19,912 nucleotides of DNA from NCBI GenBank assembly GCA_937863915.1, contig CALMID010000472.1, forward strand, positions 1 through 19,912. Direction: 5' to 3'. Both the position numbers and the translations under genes were made by a program. Positions within the stretch are counted from its first letter, which is position 1, and every line of letters starts with the position of its first letter. Source of the stretch: an uncultured Pseudomonas sp. (GTDB lineage: Bacteria > Pseudomonadota > Gammaproteobacteria > Pseudomonadales > Pseudomonadaceae). Positions 8,071-16,321 of the stretch are shown piece after piece. The notes below the pieces were generated by a model. The model was not told where the DNA came from, ran no database searches, and was given only the letters and a program-made list of their open reading frames with translations.

Positions 8071-8606
8071 GGCTTCACCTCGTCGAGCAGTGCCTGGTAG
8101 CGTGGCGCCAGCTCCTCGCGCCACACACGCTCGTCGATGGCACCGACATACTTGTGGCGAATCACGCCCTGGGCATCGATCAGAAAGGTTTCCGGCGCGC
8201 CGTAGACGCCCAGATTGACGCCGAGCGCTCCCTCGGTATCCATCACGTTCAGCGTGTAGGGATCGCGGTAGTCGCTCAGCCATTGGCGAGCCGCTGCCGC
8301 GTCATCCTTGTAGTTGACGCCGTGGATGACCACGCCCTGCTGCGCCAGGCGATTGAGCATCTGGTGCTCGGCCTTGCAGGTCGGGCACCAGGTCGCCCAG
8401 ACATTGACCAGCGCCGGGCGCCCCTTGAGGTCGTTCTGGGTCAGGGTGCGCTGGGCATCCTTGAGATCCGGCAGGCTGAACGCCGGCAACGGCTTGTCGA
8501 TCAGGGCCGACGGCAACTCGGACGGATCAAGAAACAGGCCGCGATAGAGAAACACCGCCATGCCGAGAAAGACCAGCAACGGCAGCAGCAGGATTGCCCG
8601 TTTCAT
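8067..8606 (-). CDS. ccmG: Thiol:disulfide interchange protein CcmG (DsbE)
   Basis: This membrane-anchored periplasmic thioredoxin-fold protein passes reducing power from DsbD/CcdA to the apocytochrome c thiols. The 179-residue protein has an N-terminal membrane anchor (about 4-22) and the active site WCPTC (C74, C77). The acidic GVNYKDD stretch and the cis-proline region (GVYGAPETFLID) are typical of the CcmG group. The ATG overlaps the ccmF stop as ATGA, and its own stop overlaps the GTG of ccmH, so translation is probably coupled. Confidence 0.96.
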   Translation of the reverse strand: MKRAILLLPLLVFLGMAVFLYRGLFLDPSELPSALIDKPLPAFSLPDLKDAQRTLTQNDLKGRPALVNVWATWCPTCKAEHQMLNRLAQQGVVIHGVNYKDDAAAARQWLSDYRDPYTLNVMDTEGALGVNLGVYGAPETFLIDAQGVIRHKYVGAIDERVWREELAPRYQALLDEVKP

Positions 8607-10588
8607 GCAGAAGCTCCATTGAGTGCCAATGCTTCGCGCACGCGCGTTTTCACCTTGACCCGGTAGCGCCGGTCACAGGCCGCCAGCACGCCACCCAGGC
8701 CCATCATCAGGCCACCCAGCCAGATCCAGCGCACATACGCCTTGACGTTCAGACGCACAGCCCAGGCGCCCTGCTCCAGCGGTTCACCCAGCGCGACATA
8801 CAGGTCGCGGGTGAAGCCGGCATCGATGCCGGCTTCAGTCATGGGCATGCGCTGCACGGTGTACAGACGCTTCTCCGGGTGCAGCACGGCCACCTCTTCA
8901 CTGCCCACCAGCACACGTACGGTGGCCCGGTCGGAGGTGTAGTTAGGGCCTTCGTGATGCTCGGCACCCTCGAAGACAAAGCGATAACCGGCCAGCTCGG
9001 CCGAATCACCCGGCTCCATGCGCAGGTCGCGCTCGGCACTGAAGTGACTGACCAGCATGATACCGATGGCGCACACGGCAATGCCGGCGTGGGCCAGCTG
9101 CATGCCCCAGTAACTGGACGACAGGCTGCGCAGCCCCTTGAGCAGGCCCTTGTGGCGGGTCTTGTCGAGAAGGTCGCGCACACCGGCCAGCACCACCCAG
9201 GCGGCCAGCAGGAACACCGCCAGCACCGCCCAGTTGAACTCGCCGAACAGCAGGCTGGCGACTACCGCCAGCGCCACGCTGGCCAGCAGCACCGGCGTCA
9301 GCATGCCCACCAGCCACCTGACCGGCGTGTCCTTCCAGCGCACCAGCAGGCCGATCGCCAGCACGGCCATCAGCAGCGCCATCAGCGGCAGGAACAGGGC
9401 ATTGAAATACGGCGGGCCGACCGACAGCTTGGCGCCGGAAAGCGCATCGAGGATCAGCGGATAGAGGGTGCCCAGCAGGATCATCGCCGCAGTCACCACC
9501 AGTACCAGGTTGTTGACCAGCAGCCAGGTTTCCCGCGACCACAGGGCAAAACCGACATTGCTCTTGACCACCGGCGCGCGCAGGGCGAACAGGGTCAGCG
9601 AACCACCGACCACCACCAGCAGGAAGCCAAGAATGAACACCCCCCGCTCCGGATCGGCGGCGAAGGCATGCACCGACGTCAGCACGCCGGAGCGAACCAG
9701 GAAGGTGCCCAATAGGCTCAGGGAGAAGGCGGCGATCGCCAGCAGCACGGTCCAGTTCTTGAACACGCCGCGTTTCTCGGTCACCGCCAGCGAGTGGATC
9801 AGCGCCGTGCCCACCAGCCAGGGCATGAACGAGGCATTTTCCACCGGGTCCCAGAACCACCAGCCGCCCCAGCCCAGCTCGTAATAGGCCCACCAGGAAC
9901 CCAGGGCGATACCGATGCCGAGGAAGGCCCAGGCAATGATGGTCCAGGGTCGCGACCAGCGTGCCCAGGCCGCATCCAGACGACCGCCCAGCAGCGCGGC
10001 GATGGCAAAGGCAAAGGCCACGGAGAAACCGACATAGCCCATGTAGAGCATCGGCGGATGGACGATCAGGCCAAAGTCCTGCAGCAGCGGATTGAGGTCA
10101 CGGCCGTCGGCCGGAGTATCCGGCAACAGGCGGGCAAAGGGGTTGGAGGTGATGATCAAAAACAGCAGGAAACCGACGCTGATCATGCCCATGATCGACA
10201 GCACTCGGGCCAGCATCGGCTCAGGCAACTGCCGGGAGAACACAGACACGGCGAAGGTCCAGCCACCGAGAATCAGCGCCCACAGCAGCAGCGAACCCTC
10301 GTGGGCACCCCACACCGCACTGAGCTTGAACATCCACGGCAACGCCGTGTTGGAGTTGCTGGCGACATAAGCCACCGAGAAGTCATCGACCAGAAAGGCC
10401 TGACTGAGGCAGGCGAAGGAGAACGCCAGCATGGCGAACTGGCCCCAGGCCGCCGGCACACCCAGGCTCATCCACTGGCGATCGCCGCGCCAGGCGCCGA
10501 TCAGCGGCAGGGTCGACTGCACCAGGGCAAAACACAGGGCGAGAATCAGCGCCAGGTGGCCGAGTTCCGGCACCAGAGTGGGGTTCAT
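8603..10588 (-). CDS. ccmF: Heme lyase subunit CcmF
   Basis: CcmF takes heme from holo-CcmE and, with CcmH and CcmI, attaches it to apocytochrome c on the periplasmic side. The 661-residue protein has many membrane helices. It carries the tryptophan-rich WWD motif WGGWWFWDPVEN (about 240-251) and conserved histidines such as the one in IVHPPMLYMG (residue 177), which are heme-ligand candidates in this family. The ATG at 10588 is the preferred start, since it follows the ccmE stop by three bases; a GTG immediately before it is the alternative. The length matches the family. Confidence 0.96.
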   Translation of the reverse strand: MNPTLVPELGHLALILALCFALVQSTLPLIGAWRGDRQWMSLGVPAAWGQFAMLAFSFACLSQAFLVDDFSVAYVASNSNTALPWMFKLSAVWGAHEGSLLLWALILGGWTFAVSVFSRQLPEPMLARVLSIMGMISVGFLLFLIITSNPFARLLPDTPADGRDLNPLLQDFGLIVHPPMLYMGYVGFSVAFAFAIAALLGGRLDAAWARWSRPWTIIAWAFLGIGIALGSWWAYYELGWGGWWFWDPVENASFMPWLVGTALIHSLAVTEKRGVFKNWTVLLAIAAFSLSLLGTFLVRSGVLTSVHAFAADPERGVFILGFLLVVVGGSLTLFALRAPVVKSNVGFALWSRETWLLVNNLVLVVTAAMILLGTLYPLILDALSGAKLSVGPPYFNALFLPLMALLMAVLAIGLLVRWKDTPVRWLVGMLTPVLLASVALAVVASLLFGEFNWAVLAVFLLAAWVVLAGVRDLLDKTRHKGLLKGLRSLSSSYWGMQLAHAGIAVCAIGIMLVSHFSAERDLRMEPGDSAELAGYRFVFEGAEHHEGPNYTSDRATVRVLVGSEEVAVLHPEKRLYTVQRMPMTEAGIDAGFTRDLYVALGEPLEQGAWAVRLNVKAYVRWIWLGGLMMGLGGVLAACDRRYRVKVKTRVREALALNGASA

Positions 10589-10591
10589 CAC

Positions 10592-11062
10592 TTATTCTCC
10601 CTTGGCCGCGGCGGCCGGTTGACCATTGGCGTCCAGCTGACCGCTTTCTTTCAGGGCCTTGGTCACTTCCGGCGGCATGTAGTTCTCGTCGTGCTTGGCC
10701 AGCACCTCATCGGCAACCAGCACGCCGTCGGCATCCAGCTTGCCGAGAGCGACGATGCCCTGCTCTTCGCGGAACAGATCCGGCAGGATGCCGCGGTAGC
10801 GAATGGTCACGCTCTTGGCGAAGTCGGTAACGACGAACTCGACATCCAGCGAATCGGCCGAACGCTTGACCGAACCCTTGGCCACCATGCCGCCGGCGCG
10901 GATGCGCGTGTCCTGCGGCGCCTCGCCATTGGCGATCTGGGTCGGGGTGTAGAACAGGTTGATGTTCTCCTGCAGCGCACTGAGCGCCAGCGCCACCGCC
11001 GCGCCGACGCCGACCAGAATGGCCAGGACGATGTACAGGCGCTTCTTGCGTACCGGATTCAC
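10592..11062 (-). CDS. ccmE: Heme chaperone CcmE
   Basis: CcmE binds heme covalently in the periplasm and carries it from CcmCD to CcmF. The 156-residue protein has one N-terminal membrane anchor (about 9-28) and an OB-fold domain. The heme-binding motif HDENY has His124 and Tyr128, the same spacing as the His130/Tyr134 pair of E. coli. A flexible Ala-rich tail closes the protein. The start codon is GTG, overlapping the ccmD stop as GTGA. Confidence 0.96.
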   Translation of the reverse strand: MNPVRKKRLYIVLAILVGVGAAVALALSALQENINLFYTPTQIANGEAPQDTRIRAGGMVAKGSVKRSADSLDVEFVVTDFAKSVTIRYRGILPDLFREEQGIVALGKLDADGVLVADEVLAKHDENYMPPEVTKALKESGQLDANGQPAAAAKGE

Positions 11063-11235
11063 TTCGCTTCCTCCCGGCGCAGACGACGCGCCTCGTCTTG
11101 CAGGTAACGGCGCCGGGCCAGAATCGGCAGCACCACATTCAACGCCAGCACCAGCAGGCTGATGCCGTAAGCCGACCAGACATAAGGACCATGGTTACCC
11201 ATGGCCAGAAATTCGCCGAACGAGGCAAAACTCAT
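11059..11235 (-). CDS. ccmD: Small membrane protein CcmD
   Basis: CcmD is needed for release of holo-CcmE from the CcmABC complex. Reading the minus strand from the ATG at 11235 gives a 58-residue protein. It starts [13 protein letters not shown], continues with the conserved [10 protein letters not shown], has a single membrane helix (about 22-41), and ends in a basic cytoplasmic tail rich in Arg and Glu. It shares one base with the ccmC stop (TGATG) and overlaps ccmE (GTGA). The size, position and HGxYVW motif identify it. Confidence 0.95.
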   Translation of the reverse strand: MSFASFGEFLAMGNHGPYVWSAYGISLLVLALNVVLPILARRRYLQDEARRLRREEAK

Positions 11236-11993
11236 CACTTGCTCCCCGCCTTGACCAGACCTGCGACTTCATCCTTGACCCAGCGTGCCCGCGCCTCGCG
11301 GCGCAACACTTCCAGACGCATGCGCATCAGCAGCACGGCGCCGAAAAAGCAGTAGAAGCCCAGCACCATGATCAGCAGCGGCAGCCACATCTCGGCATTC
11401 ATGCTGGCCTTGCCGGTGATCTTGAAGGTGGCCGGCTGGTGCAGGGTGTTCCACCACTCCACCGACTTCTGGATGATCGGGATGTTCACCGCGCCCACCA
11501 GCGCCAGCACCGCGCAGGCCTTGGCCGCGCTGTCGCGGTTACTGATGGCATTGCCCAGGGCGATGATGCCGAAGTAGAGGAACAGCAGAATCAGCATCGA
11601 GGTCAGCCGGGCATCCCAGATCCAGTAGGTGCCCCAGGTCGGCTTGCCCCAGATGGCCCCGGTGACCAGCGCGATAAAGCACATCCAGGCACCGATGGGC
11701 GCCGCCTGCTGCAGGGCCACGTCGGCCAGCTTCATCTTCCAGATCAGGCCGACTGCACCGGCAATGGCCATCATCAGGTAGCAGGACTGGGCAAGAAACG
11801 CCGCCGGCACGTGGATATAGATGATCCGGTAGCTGTTGCCCTGATATTTCTCGGGCGGCGCATAAGCCAGCCCCCACACCAGGCCAACGGCCAGCAGCAG
11901 CACCGCCGCGACAGCCAGCCAGGGCAGCCAGCGGCCGCTCATCTCATAGAACCACTTGGGCGAACCCCACTTGTGAAACCACGTCCAATTCAT
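11235..11993 (-). CDS. ccmC: Heme handling protein CcmC
   Basis: CcmC presents heme to CcmE in the periplasm. The 252-residue protein has six predicted membrane helices. It contains the WWD-type heme motif [18 protein letters not shown] (about 115-132) and the flanking His in IHVPAAF (H61). The ATG at 11993 was chosen because it matches the family start MNWTWFHK; a GTG four codons upstream (12005) is possible. The gap to the ccmB stop is 16 bases with the ATG, or 4 with the GTG. Confidence 0.95.
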   Translation of the reverse strand: MNWTWFHKWGSPKWFYEMSGRWLPWLAVAAVLLLAVGLVWGLAYAPPEKYQGNSYRIIYIHVPAAFLAQSCYLMMAIAGAVGLIWKMKLADVALQQAAPIGAWMCFIALVTGAIWGKPTWGTYWIWDARLTSMLILLFLYFGIIALGNAISNRDSAAKACAVLALVGAVNIPIIQKSVEWWNTLHQPATFKITGKASMNAEMWLPLLIMVLGFYCFFGAVLLMRMRLEVLRREARARWVKDEVAGLVKAGSK

Positions 11994-12009
11994 CTGGGAC
12001 TTCACTCTT

Positions 12010-12681
12010 CTATTCGGCCAGGCTGATTTTCAGCCCGGCAGCAATCGCAAAAGGTGTCAGGGTAGCGGTCAACGCCGCCAGGCTGGCCAGCCATAGCAGT
12101 TGACCGGTAGCCGGCAGTCCCTGCAGGGAGGCCTGCAAGGCGCCCGTGCCGAGAATCAGCACCGGGATGTAGAGCGGCAGAATCAGCAACGCCAGAAGCA
12201 GACCGCCGCGTTTGAGCCCTACCGTCAGTGCCGCGCCGACTGCACCCAGCAGGCTCAACACCGGCGTGCCCAGCAGCAGCGGCAGCAGCAGCACCGGCAG
12301 GCAACGCCCCGGCAACCCCAGCATCAGGGCCAGCAGCGGCGCCAGCAGCACCAGCGCCAAGCCGGAGAACAGCCAGTGTGCCAGCACCTTGGCCAACACC
12401 AGGAGTGGCAGGGGTTGCGGCGAAAGGACGCACTGTTCCAGCGAGCCATCCTCGAAATCACTGCGAAACAGGCCATCCAGCGACAGCAACACGGCCAACA
12501 GCGCCGCCACCCAGATCAGGCCAGGCGACAGGGTCTGCAGCAGCTGGCTTTCCGGGCCGACCGCCAGCGGAAACAGGGCGATGACAATCGCAAAGAACAC
12601 CAGCGGGTTGGCCAGTTCAGCCGGACGCCGGCACAAAAGGCGTGCTTCGCGGGCGAGCAGCAGGGTAAAGAAGTTGCTCAT
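12010..12681 (-). CDS. ccmB: CcmAB transporter membrane subunit CcmB
   Basis: CcmB is the membrane subunit of the CcmAB ABC complex, whose ATP hydrolysis drives release of heme-loaded CcmE. The 223-residue protein has six hydrophobic segments. The family pattern FEDGSLEQ appears in its first cytoplasmic loop, where it would contact CcmA. The ATG at 12681 overlaps the ccmA stop as ATGA; an in-frame GTG three codons upstream is less likely. Confidence 0.95.
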   Translation of the reverse strand: MSNFFTLLLAREARLLCRRPAELANPLVFFAIVIALFPLAVGPESQLLQTLSPGLIWVAALLAVLLSLDGLFRSDFEDGSLEQCVLSPQPLPLLVLAKVLAHWLFSGLALVLLAPLLALMLGLPGRCLPVLLLPLLLGTPVLSLLGAVGAALTVGLKRGGLLLALLILPLYIPVLILGTGALQASLQGLPATGQLLWLASLAALTATLTPFAIAAGLKISLAE

Positions 12682-13334
12682 GCGGCCCACTGCCCCAGGT
12701 CAAGTTCACGGTAGCTGGCCGGTCGGTGTCCCAGGCTGTGGTGGGTGGTGAACACCACCGAGCCACCCTGCTCGCAATGGCGCGCCAGGTGCAGCTCCAG
12801 CTGGGCCACACCCTGCTTATCAAGGGCGGTGAAAGGTTCATCCAGTACCCACAGCGGCGGCGCCGGCAGATACAGGCGGGCCAGCGCCACGCGGCGCTGC
12901 TGGCCGGCGGACAGGCGATGGCAGGCAACATCCTCGTAACCGCGCAGGCCAACGGCGGCCAGCGCCTGCCAGATGGCCTCGCGCTCGACCGGCTGGTGCA
13001 GGGCGCAGAGCCAGGCCAGATTTTCTTCGGCGGTCAGCAGGCCCTTGACTCCCGGGGCATGGCCAATCCACAACAGGTTGCGGGTCAGCTCATGACGCTG
13101 ACGCGCCAGCGGCTCGCCGAACAGGCGCAGCTCGCCACTGCTGGGCTCCATCAGCCCGGCAATCAGACGCAGCAGGCTGGTCTTGCCGCTGCCGTTGGGG
13201 CCGACTATCTGCAACATGTCGCCTTCGGCCAGGCTGAAAGCCAAGTCCTCGAACAGCATGCGCCAATCACGCTCACAGGCGAGTGCCACGGCTTCGAGAA
13301 GAGGACGACAGGTAGCTGGCACGGCGTTTTGCAC
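12678..13334 (-). CDS. ccmA: CcmAB transporter ATPase CcmA
   Basis: CcmA is the ATP-binding subunit of the CcmAB complex of cytochrome c maturation. It has Walker A GPNGSGKT (45-52), the ABC signature LSAGQQRR (141-148), Walker B LWVLDEP (161-167) and a switch histidine in FTTHHSL. The start at GTG 13334 gives 218 residues. A second GTG at 13322 would give a slightly shorter protein, closer to the usual ccmA N-terminus, and no strong ribosome binding site decides between them. It is the first gene of the nine-gene operon. Confidence 0.95.
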   Translation of the reverse strand: MQNAVPATCRPLLEAVALACERDWRMLFEDLAFSLAEGDMLQIVGPNGSGKTSLLRLIAGLMEPSSGELRLFGEPLARQRHELTRNLLWIGHAPGVKGLLTAEENLAWLCALHQPVEREAIWQALAAVGLRGYEDVACHRLSAGQQRRVALARLYLPAPPLWVLDEPFTALDKQGVAQLELHLARHCEQGGSVVFTTHHSLGHRPASYRELDLGQWAA

Positions 13335-13366
13335 TCAAGTCGGATGGGGCATGGCCGCTATACTGA

Positions 13367-13387
13367 AGCCGCACCCAGGGTGCCGCT
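13367..13387. repeat. Inverted repeat in the ccmA leader
   Basis: A GCACCC-A-GGGTGC palindrome (13371-13383) extends with one mismatch to AGC...GCT. It lies between the predicted ccm promoter and the ccmA start, and also upstream of the divergent FliK-like gene. It could be an mRNA hairpin or a protein site; no function can be assigned. Confidence 0.4.
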
Positions 13388-13437
13388 CCAGCGCGGTCGA
13401 GCCAGACAGACCGCTGGCGGCCTATGCTCGGGGCGCG

Positions 13438-13466
13438 ATTATACACAGCGCACTTGTACCGCCGAA
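13438..13466 (-). promoter_or_regulatory. Putative promoter of the ccm operon
   Basis: On the minus strand a perfect TATAAT -10 box occurs at 13443-13438, with a weak TTCGGC at -35 (13466-13461) after a 17-base spacer. It would give a leader of roughly 100 bases before the ccmA start. I saw no obvious ANR/FNR box (TTGAT-N4-ATCAA) nearby. The -10 match is striking in this GC-rich DNA; the -35 is poor. Confidence 0.45.
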
Positions 13467-13494
13467 GCCGGCATTTTCAACAGGTTGTAACCCG

Positions 13495-15048
13495 ATGACC
13501 TCCGAAATCGGCGCCACCCGCCCCTTGCCACCGACCAGCAGCCGGCCGCCGCCAAGCGCCGCGGCCGAGCTGGCGATCAAGCTGCTACAGCCCCTGCAGG
13601 GCTTGCTGGCCAGCGGCGAACAGGTGCAGGCGGAAGTCATCAGCCTGCGCGAGCAGCAGCAAAGCTTCCAGGTGCTGCTGAAAATGACCCTGGCCAACGG
13701 CCGCCAGGCCACATTGCCCGCCACCAGCAACCAGCCACTGCCCGAAGGCACGCGCCTGACCCTCACCGCCGTCTCCGAGCAACGTCTGTCCGCCACCCTG
13801 CAGGCAGGACTGGACACGGCGCTGACCCGCCTGAGCAGCCAGGCCGCACCGGCCGGCAGCCTGGTACAGGCACGGGTCATCAGTAGCGAGCTGCAGACGG
13901 CGGGCAAGAGCGGCCAAAACCTGTACCGGGTGCTGGCCAACCTGCTTACCGGACAACTGGCCGGCCAGCAGATCAAGCTCGACAGCCCGCAAGCCCTGCC
14001 AATCGGCAGCCTGCTCAGCGCGCGGGTGATCGACAGCCAGACCCTGCAGTTCCTGCCACCCAGCGCCCAGCTCGACAGCCTGGAAATCCAGCAGCAACTC
14101 AATCAGCAACAAAGCAGGCAGACCTCACTGGAGACGCTGCTGAAACCCCTGAGCGACCTGTTGTCCGGCAACAAGCTGACACCGGACCTGCAAAAAGCTG
14201 CCAGTCAGTTGCTCAATCAGCTGCCGGACTTCAAACAACTGCAGAACCCGGAGCAATTGGGCAAAGCCATGGCCGGGAGTGGCAGTTTTTTCGAGGCGCA
14301 CCTGCTGAGCCCCAGCGCCCAGCAGAGCCTGCCCCAGGACCTGAAAGGCAACCTGCTGCGTCTGATCGCCCAACTGCTGCCGCAATTGCCGGTTGGGTCG
14401 ACTCTGAGCAGCCCGCTGGGCGCCAACCTCAGCGCCAACCTGCTGACCCAGACCCTGCCCAGCCTGCTGCGCGGCATGCTCGGTGGTGCCGCCCCCGGCA
14501 AAGCCGGCCCCGCGGGTTTCCCGCTACCCGCCAGGCTGCTGGCGCAAGGCAACGAAGACACCGACCTTGAGGCATTGCTCAAACTGGCCGCAGCGGCCGT
14601 CTCCCGCCTGCAGACGCACCAGCTGTCCAGCCTCGGCCAGAGCCAGACGCTGGCCGATGGCACCCAGCTGACCACCTGGCAGATGGAAATTCCGCTGCGC
14701 CAGGCTGAGGGGTTCACCAGCCTGCAGGTAAAGATCGAACAGGAACAGAGCCCGGCACAGCAGAAAAATGGCCAACCCCAGACACTCTGGCGAATTGATC
14801 TGGCCTTCAACCTGGAACCGCTGGGCGCCCTGCAGGTACAGGCACAACTGCTGCGCGGCTGTTTCAGCAGTCAGCTATGGGCCGAACGCGCCAGTACCGC
14901 ACAGCTGGCCAGCGCAGAACTGCCCTGGCTGCGCGAACGCATCAGCGCTGCCGGTTTCAGTGTGGGCGAGCTGGGATGCCAGCAAGGCGTGCCGCCACAA
15001 GGGCCGCGAACTCAATTGCAACAACGCTGGATCGACGAGAAAGCATGA
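13495..15048 (+). CDS. FliK-like flagellar hook-length control family protein
   Basis: This 517-residue protein has a long, low-complexity region rich in Gln, Leu, Ser and Ala. Its C-terminal region (about 395-500, with LWRIDLAFNLEPLGALQVQ and LPWLRERISAAGFSVGEL) resembles the Flg_hook domain of FliK. True FliK measures hook length and switches the export gate by contacting the C-terminal domain of FlhB. Here the next gene encodes a free FlhB C-terminal-like domain, overlapping as ATGA. No other flagellar structural gene is adjacent, so it is likely a paralogue rather than fliK itself. The ATG at 13495 was chosen because upstream codons run into the ccm promoter region; its ribosome binding site is weak (AGG at about -10). 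Confidence 0.82.
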   Translation: MTSEIGATRPLPPTSSRPPPSAAAELAIKLLQPLQGLLASGEQVQAEVISLREQQQSFQVLLKMTLANGRQATLPATSNQPLPEGTRLTLTAVSEQRLSATLQAGLDTALTRLSSQAAPAGSLVQARVISSELQTAGKSGQNLYRVLANLLTGQLAGQQIKLDSPQALPIGSLLSARVIDSQTLQFLPPSAQLDSLEIQQQLNQQQSRQTSLETLLKPLSDLLSGNKLTPDLQKAASQLLNQLPDFKQLQNPEQLGKAMAGSGSFFEAHLLSPSAQQSLPQDLKGNLLRLIAQLLPQLPVGSTLSSPLGANLSANLLTQTLPSLLRGMLGGAAPGKAGPAGFPLPARLLAQGNEDTDLEALLKLAAAAVSRLQTHQLSSLGQSQTLADGTQLTTWQMEIPLRQAEGFTSLQVKIEQEQSPAQQKNGQPQTLWRIDLAFNLEPLGALQVQAQLLRGCFSSQLWAERASTAQLASAELPWLRERISAAGFSVGELGCQQGVPPQGPRTQLQQRWIDEKA

Positions 15049-15383
15049 GCAAGCATCCCAATCGCCAGGCCATTGCCCTGCAATACGACGGTAGCAATGC
15101 CCCCAGCCTGACCGCCAAAGGCGATGACGAACTGGCCGAGGCGATTCTCGCCCTGGCCCGCGAGCATGAAGTGCCGATCTACGAGAATGCCGATCTGGTC
15201 AAGCTGCTGGCCCGCCTGGAGCTGGGCGATGCCATTCCCGAGGCACTGTACCGCTGCATTGCCGAGATCATCGCCTTCGCCTGGCACCTCAGGGGCAAAT
15301 GCCCGCCAGGCTTCACCCCGGCCGAAAGCGGCGAAAAAGATGTCACTCCAGACCTGCCACGGCTGGCGCCGCCAACGCCCTGA
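15045..15383 (+). CDS. Free-standing FlhB C-terminal-domain-like protein (FlhX/YlqH type)
   Basis: This 112-residue soluble protein resembles only the cytoplasmic C-terminal domain of FlhB/YscU export switch proteins. The aligned features are the ALQYD strand, the AKGDDELAEAI helix, the VPIYENADLVKLLARLELGDAIPEALY core, and the AEIIAFAW helix. There are no membrane helices. Where FlhB has its self-cleaving NPTH motif, this protein has HPNR close to its N-terminus, so it resembles a pre-cleaved fragment that cannot autocleave. The start overlaps the FliK-like stop (ATGA), implying coupled translation. Its 3' end overlaps the convergent rhodanese gene by 41 bases. Similar orphan proteins are known in other bacteria; the role here is unknown. 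Confidence 0.85.
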   Translation: MSKHPNRQAIALQYDGSNAPSLTAKGDDELAEAILALAREHEVPIYENADLVKLLARLELGDAIPEALYRCIAEIIAFAWHLRGKCPPGFTPAESGEKDVTPDLPRLAPPTP

Positions 15384-15804
15384 AAGCCACCTGCTCACCC
15401 TTCAGACCACGACCCTGCGGCATGTCCAGCAACTGCCAGGCAAAGAAACCCTCGCGGTAGTAATAGACCTGCGTATAGCCCCAGCCGACCAGCATCTGCG
15501 CGGCCAGCGCACTGCGCGGGCAGACCTCGCTGTCGCAGTAGACTACCAATGGCACCTGACGCGGCCAGGCCTGATTGCCCATTTCGGCAAAGTTGCCCGC
15601 CAGATCCAAGTGCACGGCGCCCCAGACATGTCCCCAGGACCACTGGCGAGTCGGTCGCACATCGACAAACACCGCACCCAGCCCATGCAGACGTTTGGCC
15701 TGCGCGCCATTGACCGTCATCGCGCCCGCCACCTCGACAGGCGCCTCGGCGGCGTGCAACGAACTCATTACCAGTGCCAGCAGCAACCCACAGAAGCGCA
15801 GCAT
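15343..15804 (-). CDS. Periplasmic rhodanese-domain protein
   Basis: This 153-residue protein has an N-terminal Sec signal peptide (about 1-19, ending LHAAEA) and a single rhodanese domain (about 35-135). Conserved elements are FVDVRPTRQWSWGHVWGAVHLD and the active-site loop VVYCDSEVCPRSA, with the likely nucleophile C90. Rhodaneses transfer sulfane sulfur or bind thiols; the substrate is unknown. A second cysteine, C95, lies in the active loop and might form a disulfide with C90 in the periplasm. The ATG at 15804 follows a purine-rich GGGAGGG stretch. It lies near the ccm operon, but no functional link is shown. Confidence 0.88.
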   Translation of the reverse strand: MLRFCGLLLALVMSSLHAAEAPVEVAGAMTVNGAQAKRLHGLGAVFVDVRPTRQWSWGHVWGAVHLDLAGNFAEMGNQAWPRQVPLVVYCDSEVCPRSALAAQMLVGWGYTQVYYYREGFFAWQLLDMPQGRGLKGEQVAFRALAAPAVAGLE

Positions 15805-15884
15805 GCTCCAGCCCTCCCTACCTCTATTTTGAGCTTAGGCAAGGCGTCAGGCGGGGCTTGGAACCATTAGCAGGAGGACAACGC

Positions 15885-15941
15885 ATGTTAAGAGCGCGCA
15901 GCACTATTAACGACGATGGGGATCACGCTTTGCGTGCTTGA
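15885..15941 (+). CDS. Possible 18-residue small ORF with a strong ribosome binding site
   Basis: An ATG at 15885 is preceded by AGGAGGACAACGC, a near-perfect Shine-Dalgarno sequence (15872-15877) at suitable distance. It opens 18 codons (MLRARSTINDDGDHALRA) to a TGA at 15939-15941. The last 19 bases overlap the end of the convergent DUF2802 gene. It has no recognisable family and could be a leader peptide or chance. Only the ribosome binding site supports it. Confidence 0.25.
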   Translation: MLRARSTINDDGDHALRA

Positions 15942-16321
15942 TGCAGACGGCTGACCAATTCCGCCTCGGCCTTGGTCAGGCCGCAGGAATGCGTCAGATC
16001 ATCGACGCTGGCCCCCATGCCGACCAGTCGGGCGGCCTGGGTGAAGGATAACGAGGTTGGATCGCGCTGTTCGATCTGGCTGAGCTTGTCTGGCAGCGGC
16101 GCCACCACACGACGCAGTTCGTGCAGTTCTTCGCCCATGCGGATGCTCCCGGTCAGGTAAGCATCCAGACGCCGGGACAGCTCTTTCAGGCGCTGGTCAT
16201 AGGCCGCAGCCCGCTCGGCCTGCAGCGTCGCCTGCTCACGCAGGCGCCCTGCCAGCCACACGCAGGCGCCGATCAGGCCGACACAGGTCAGCCCCAGCAG
16301 GCCCAACGCCATCTCGAGCAT
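15923..16321 (-). CDS. DUF2802 membrane-anchored coiled-coil protein
   Basis: This 132-residue protein has one N-terminal membrane helix (about 4-25), a charged helical segment likely to be a coiled coil (about 26-65), and a C-terminal helical domain (FTQAARLVGMGASVDDLTHSCGLTKAEAELVSRLH) that resembles a helix-turn-helix fold. DUF2802 proteins are a conserved family of unknown function, commonly placed after cheW in polar-flagellate gammaproteobacteria. The ATG shares one base with the cheW stop (TGATG), so the two are probably translated together. Position suggests a role in chemotaxis or array placement, but this is inference. Confidence 0.88.
   Translation of the reverse strand: MLEMALGLLGLTCVGLIGACVWLAGRLREQATLQAERAAAYDQRLKELSRRLDAYLTGSIRMGEELHELRRVVAPLPDKLSQIEQRDPTSLSFTQAARLVGMGASVDDLTHSCGLTKAEAELVSRLHQARKA

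Noticed and set aside
8594..11107. Two long open frames (8594-9715, 9794-11107) opposite ccmF and ccmE
   Set aside because: They are His/Gln/Arg-rich antisense frames typical of shadows of membrane-protein genes; ccmF and ccmE are intact on the minus strand.
13495..15383. Genuine flagellar fliK and flhB
   Set aside because: The FlhB-like protein has no membrane domain and no NPTH motif, and no hook or export gate genes are adjacent.
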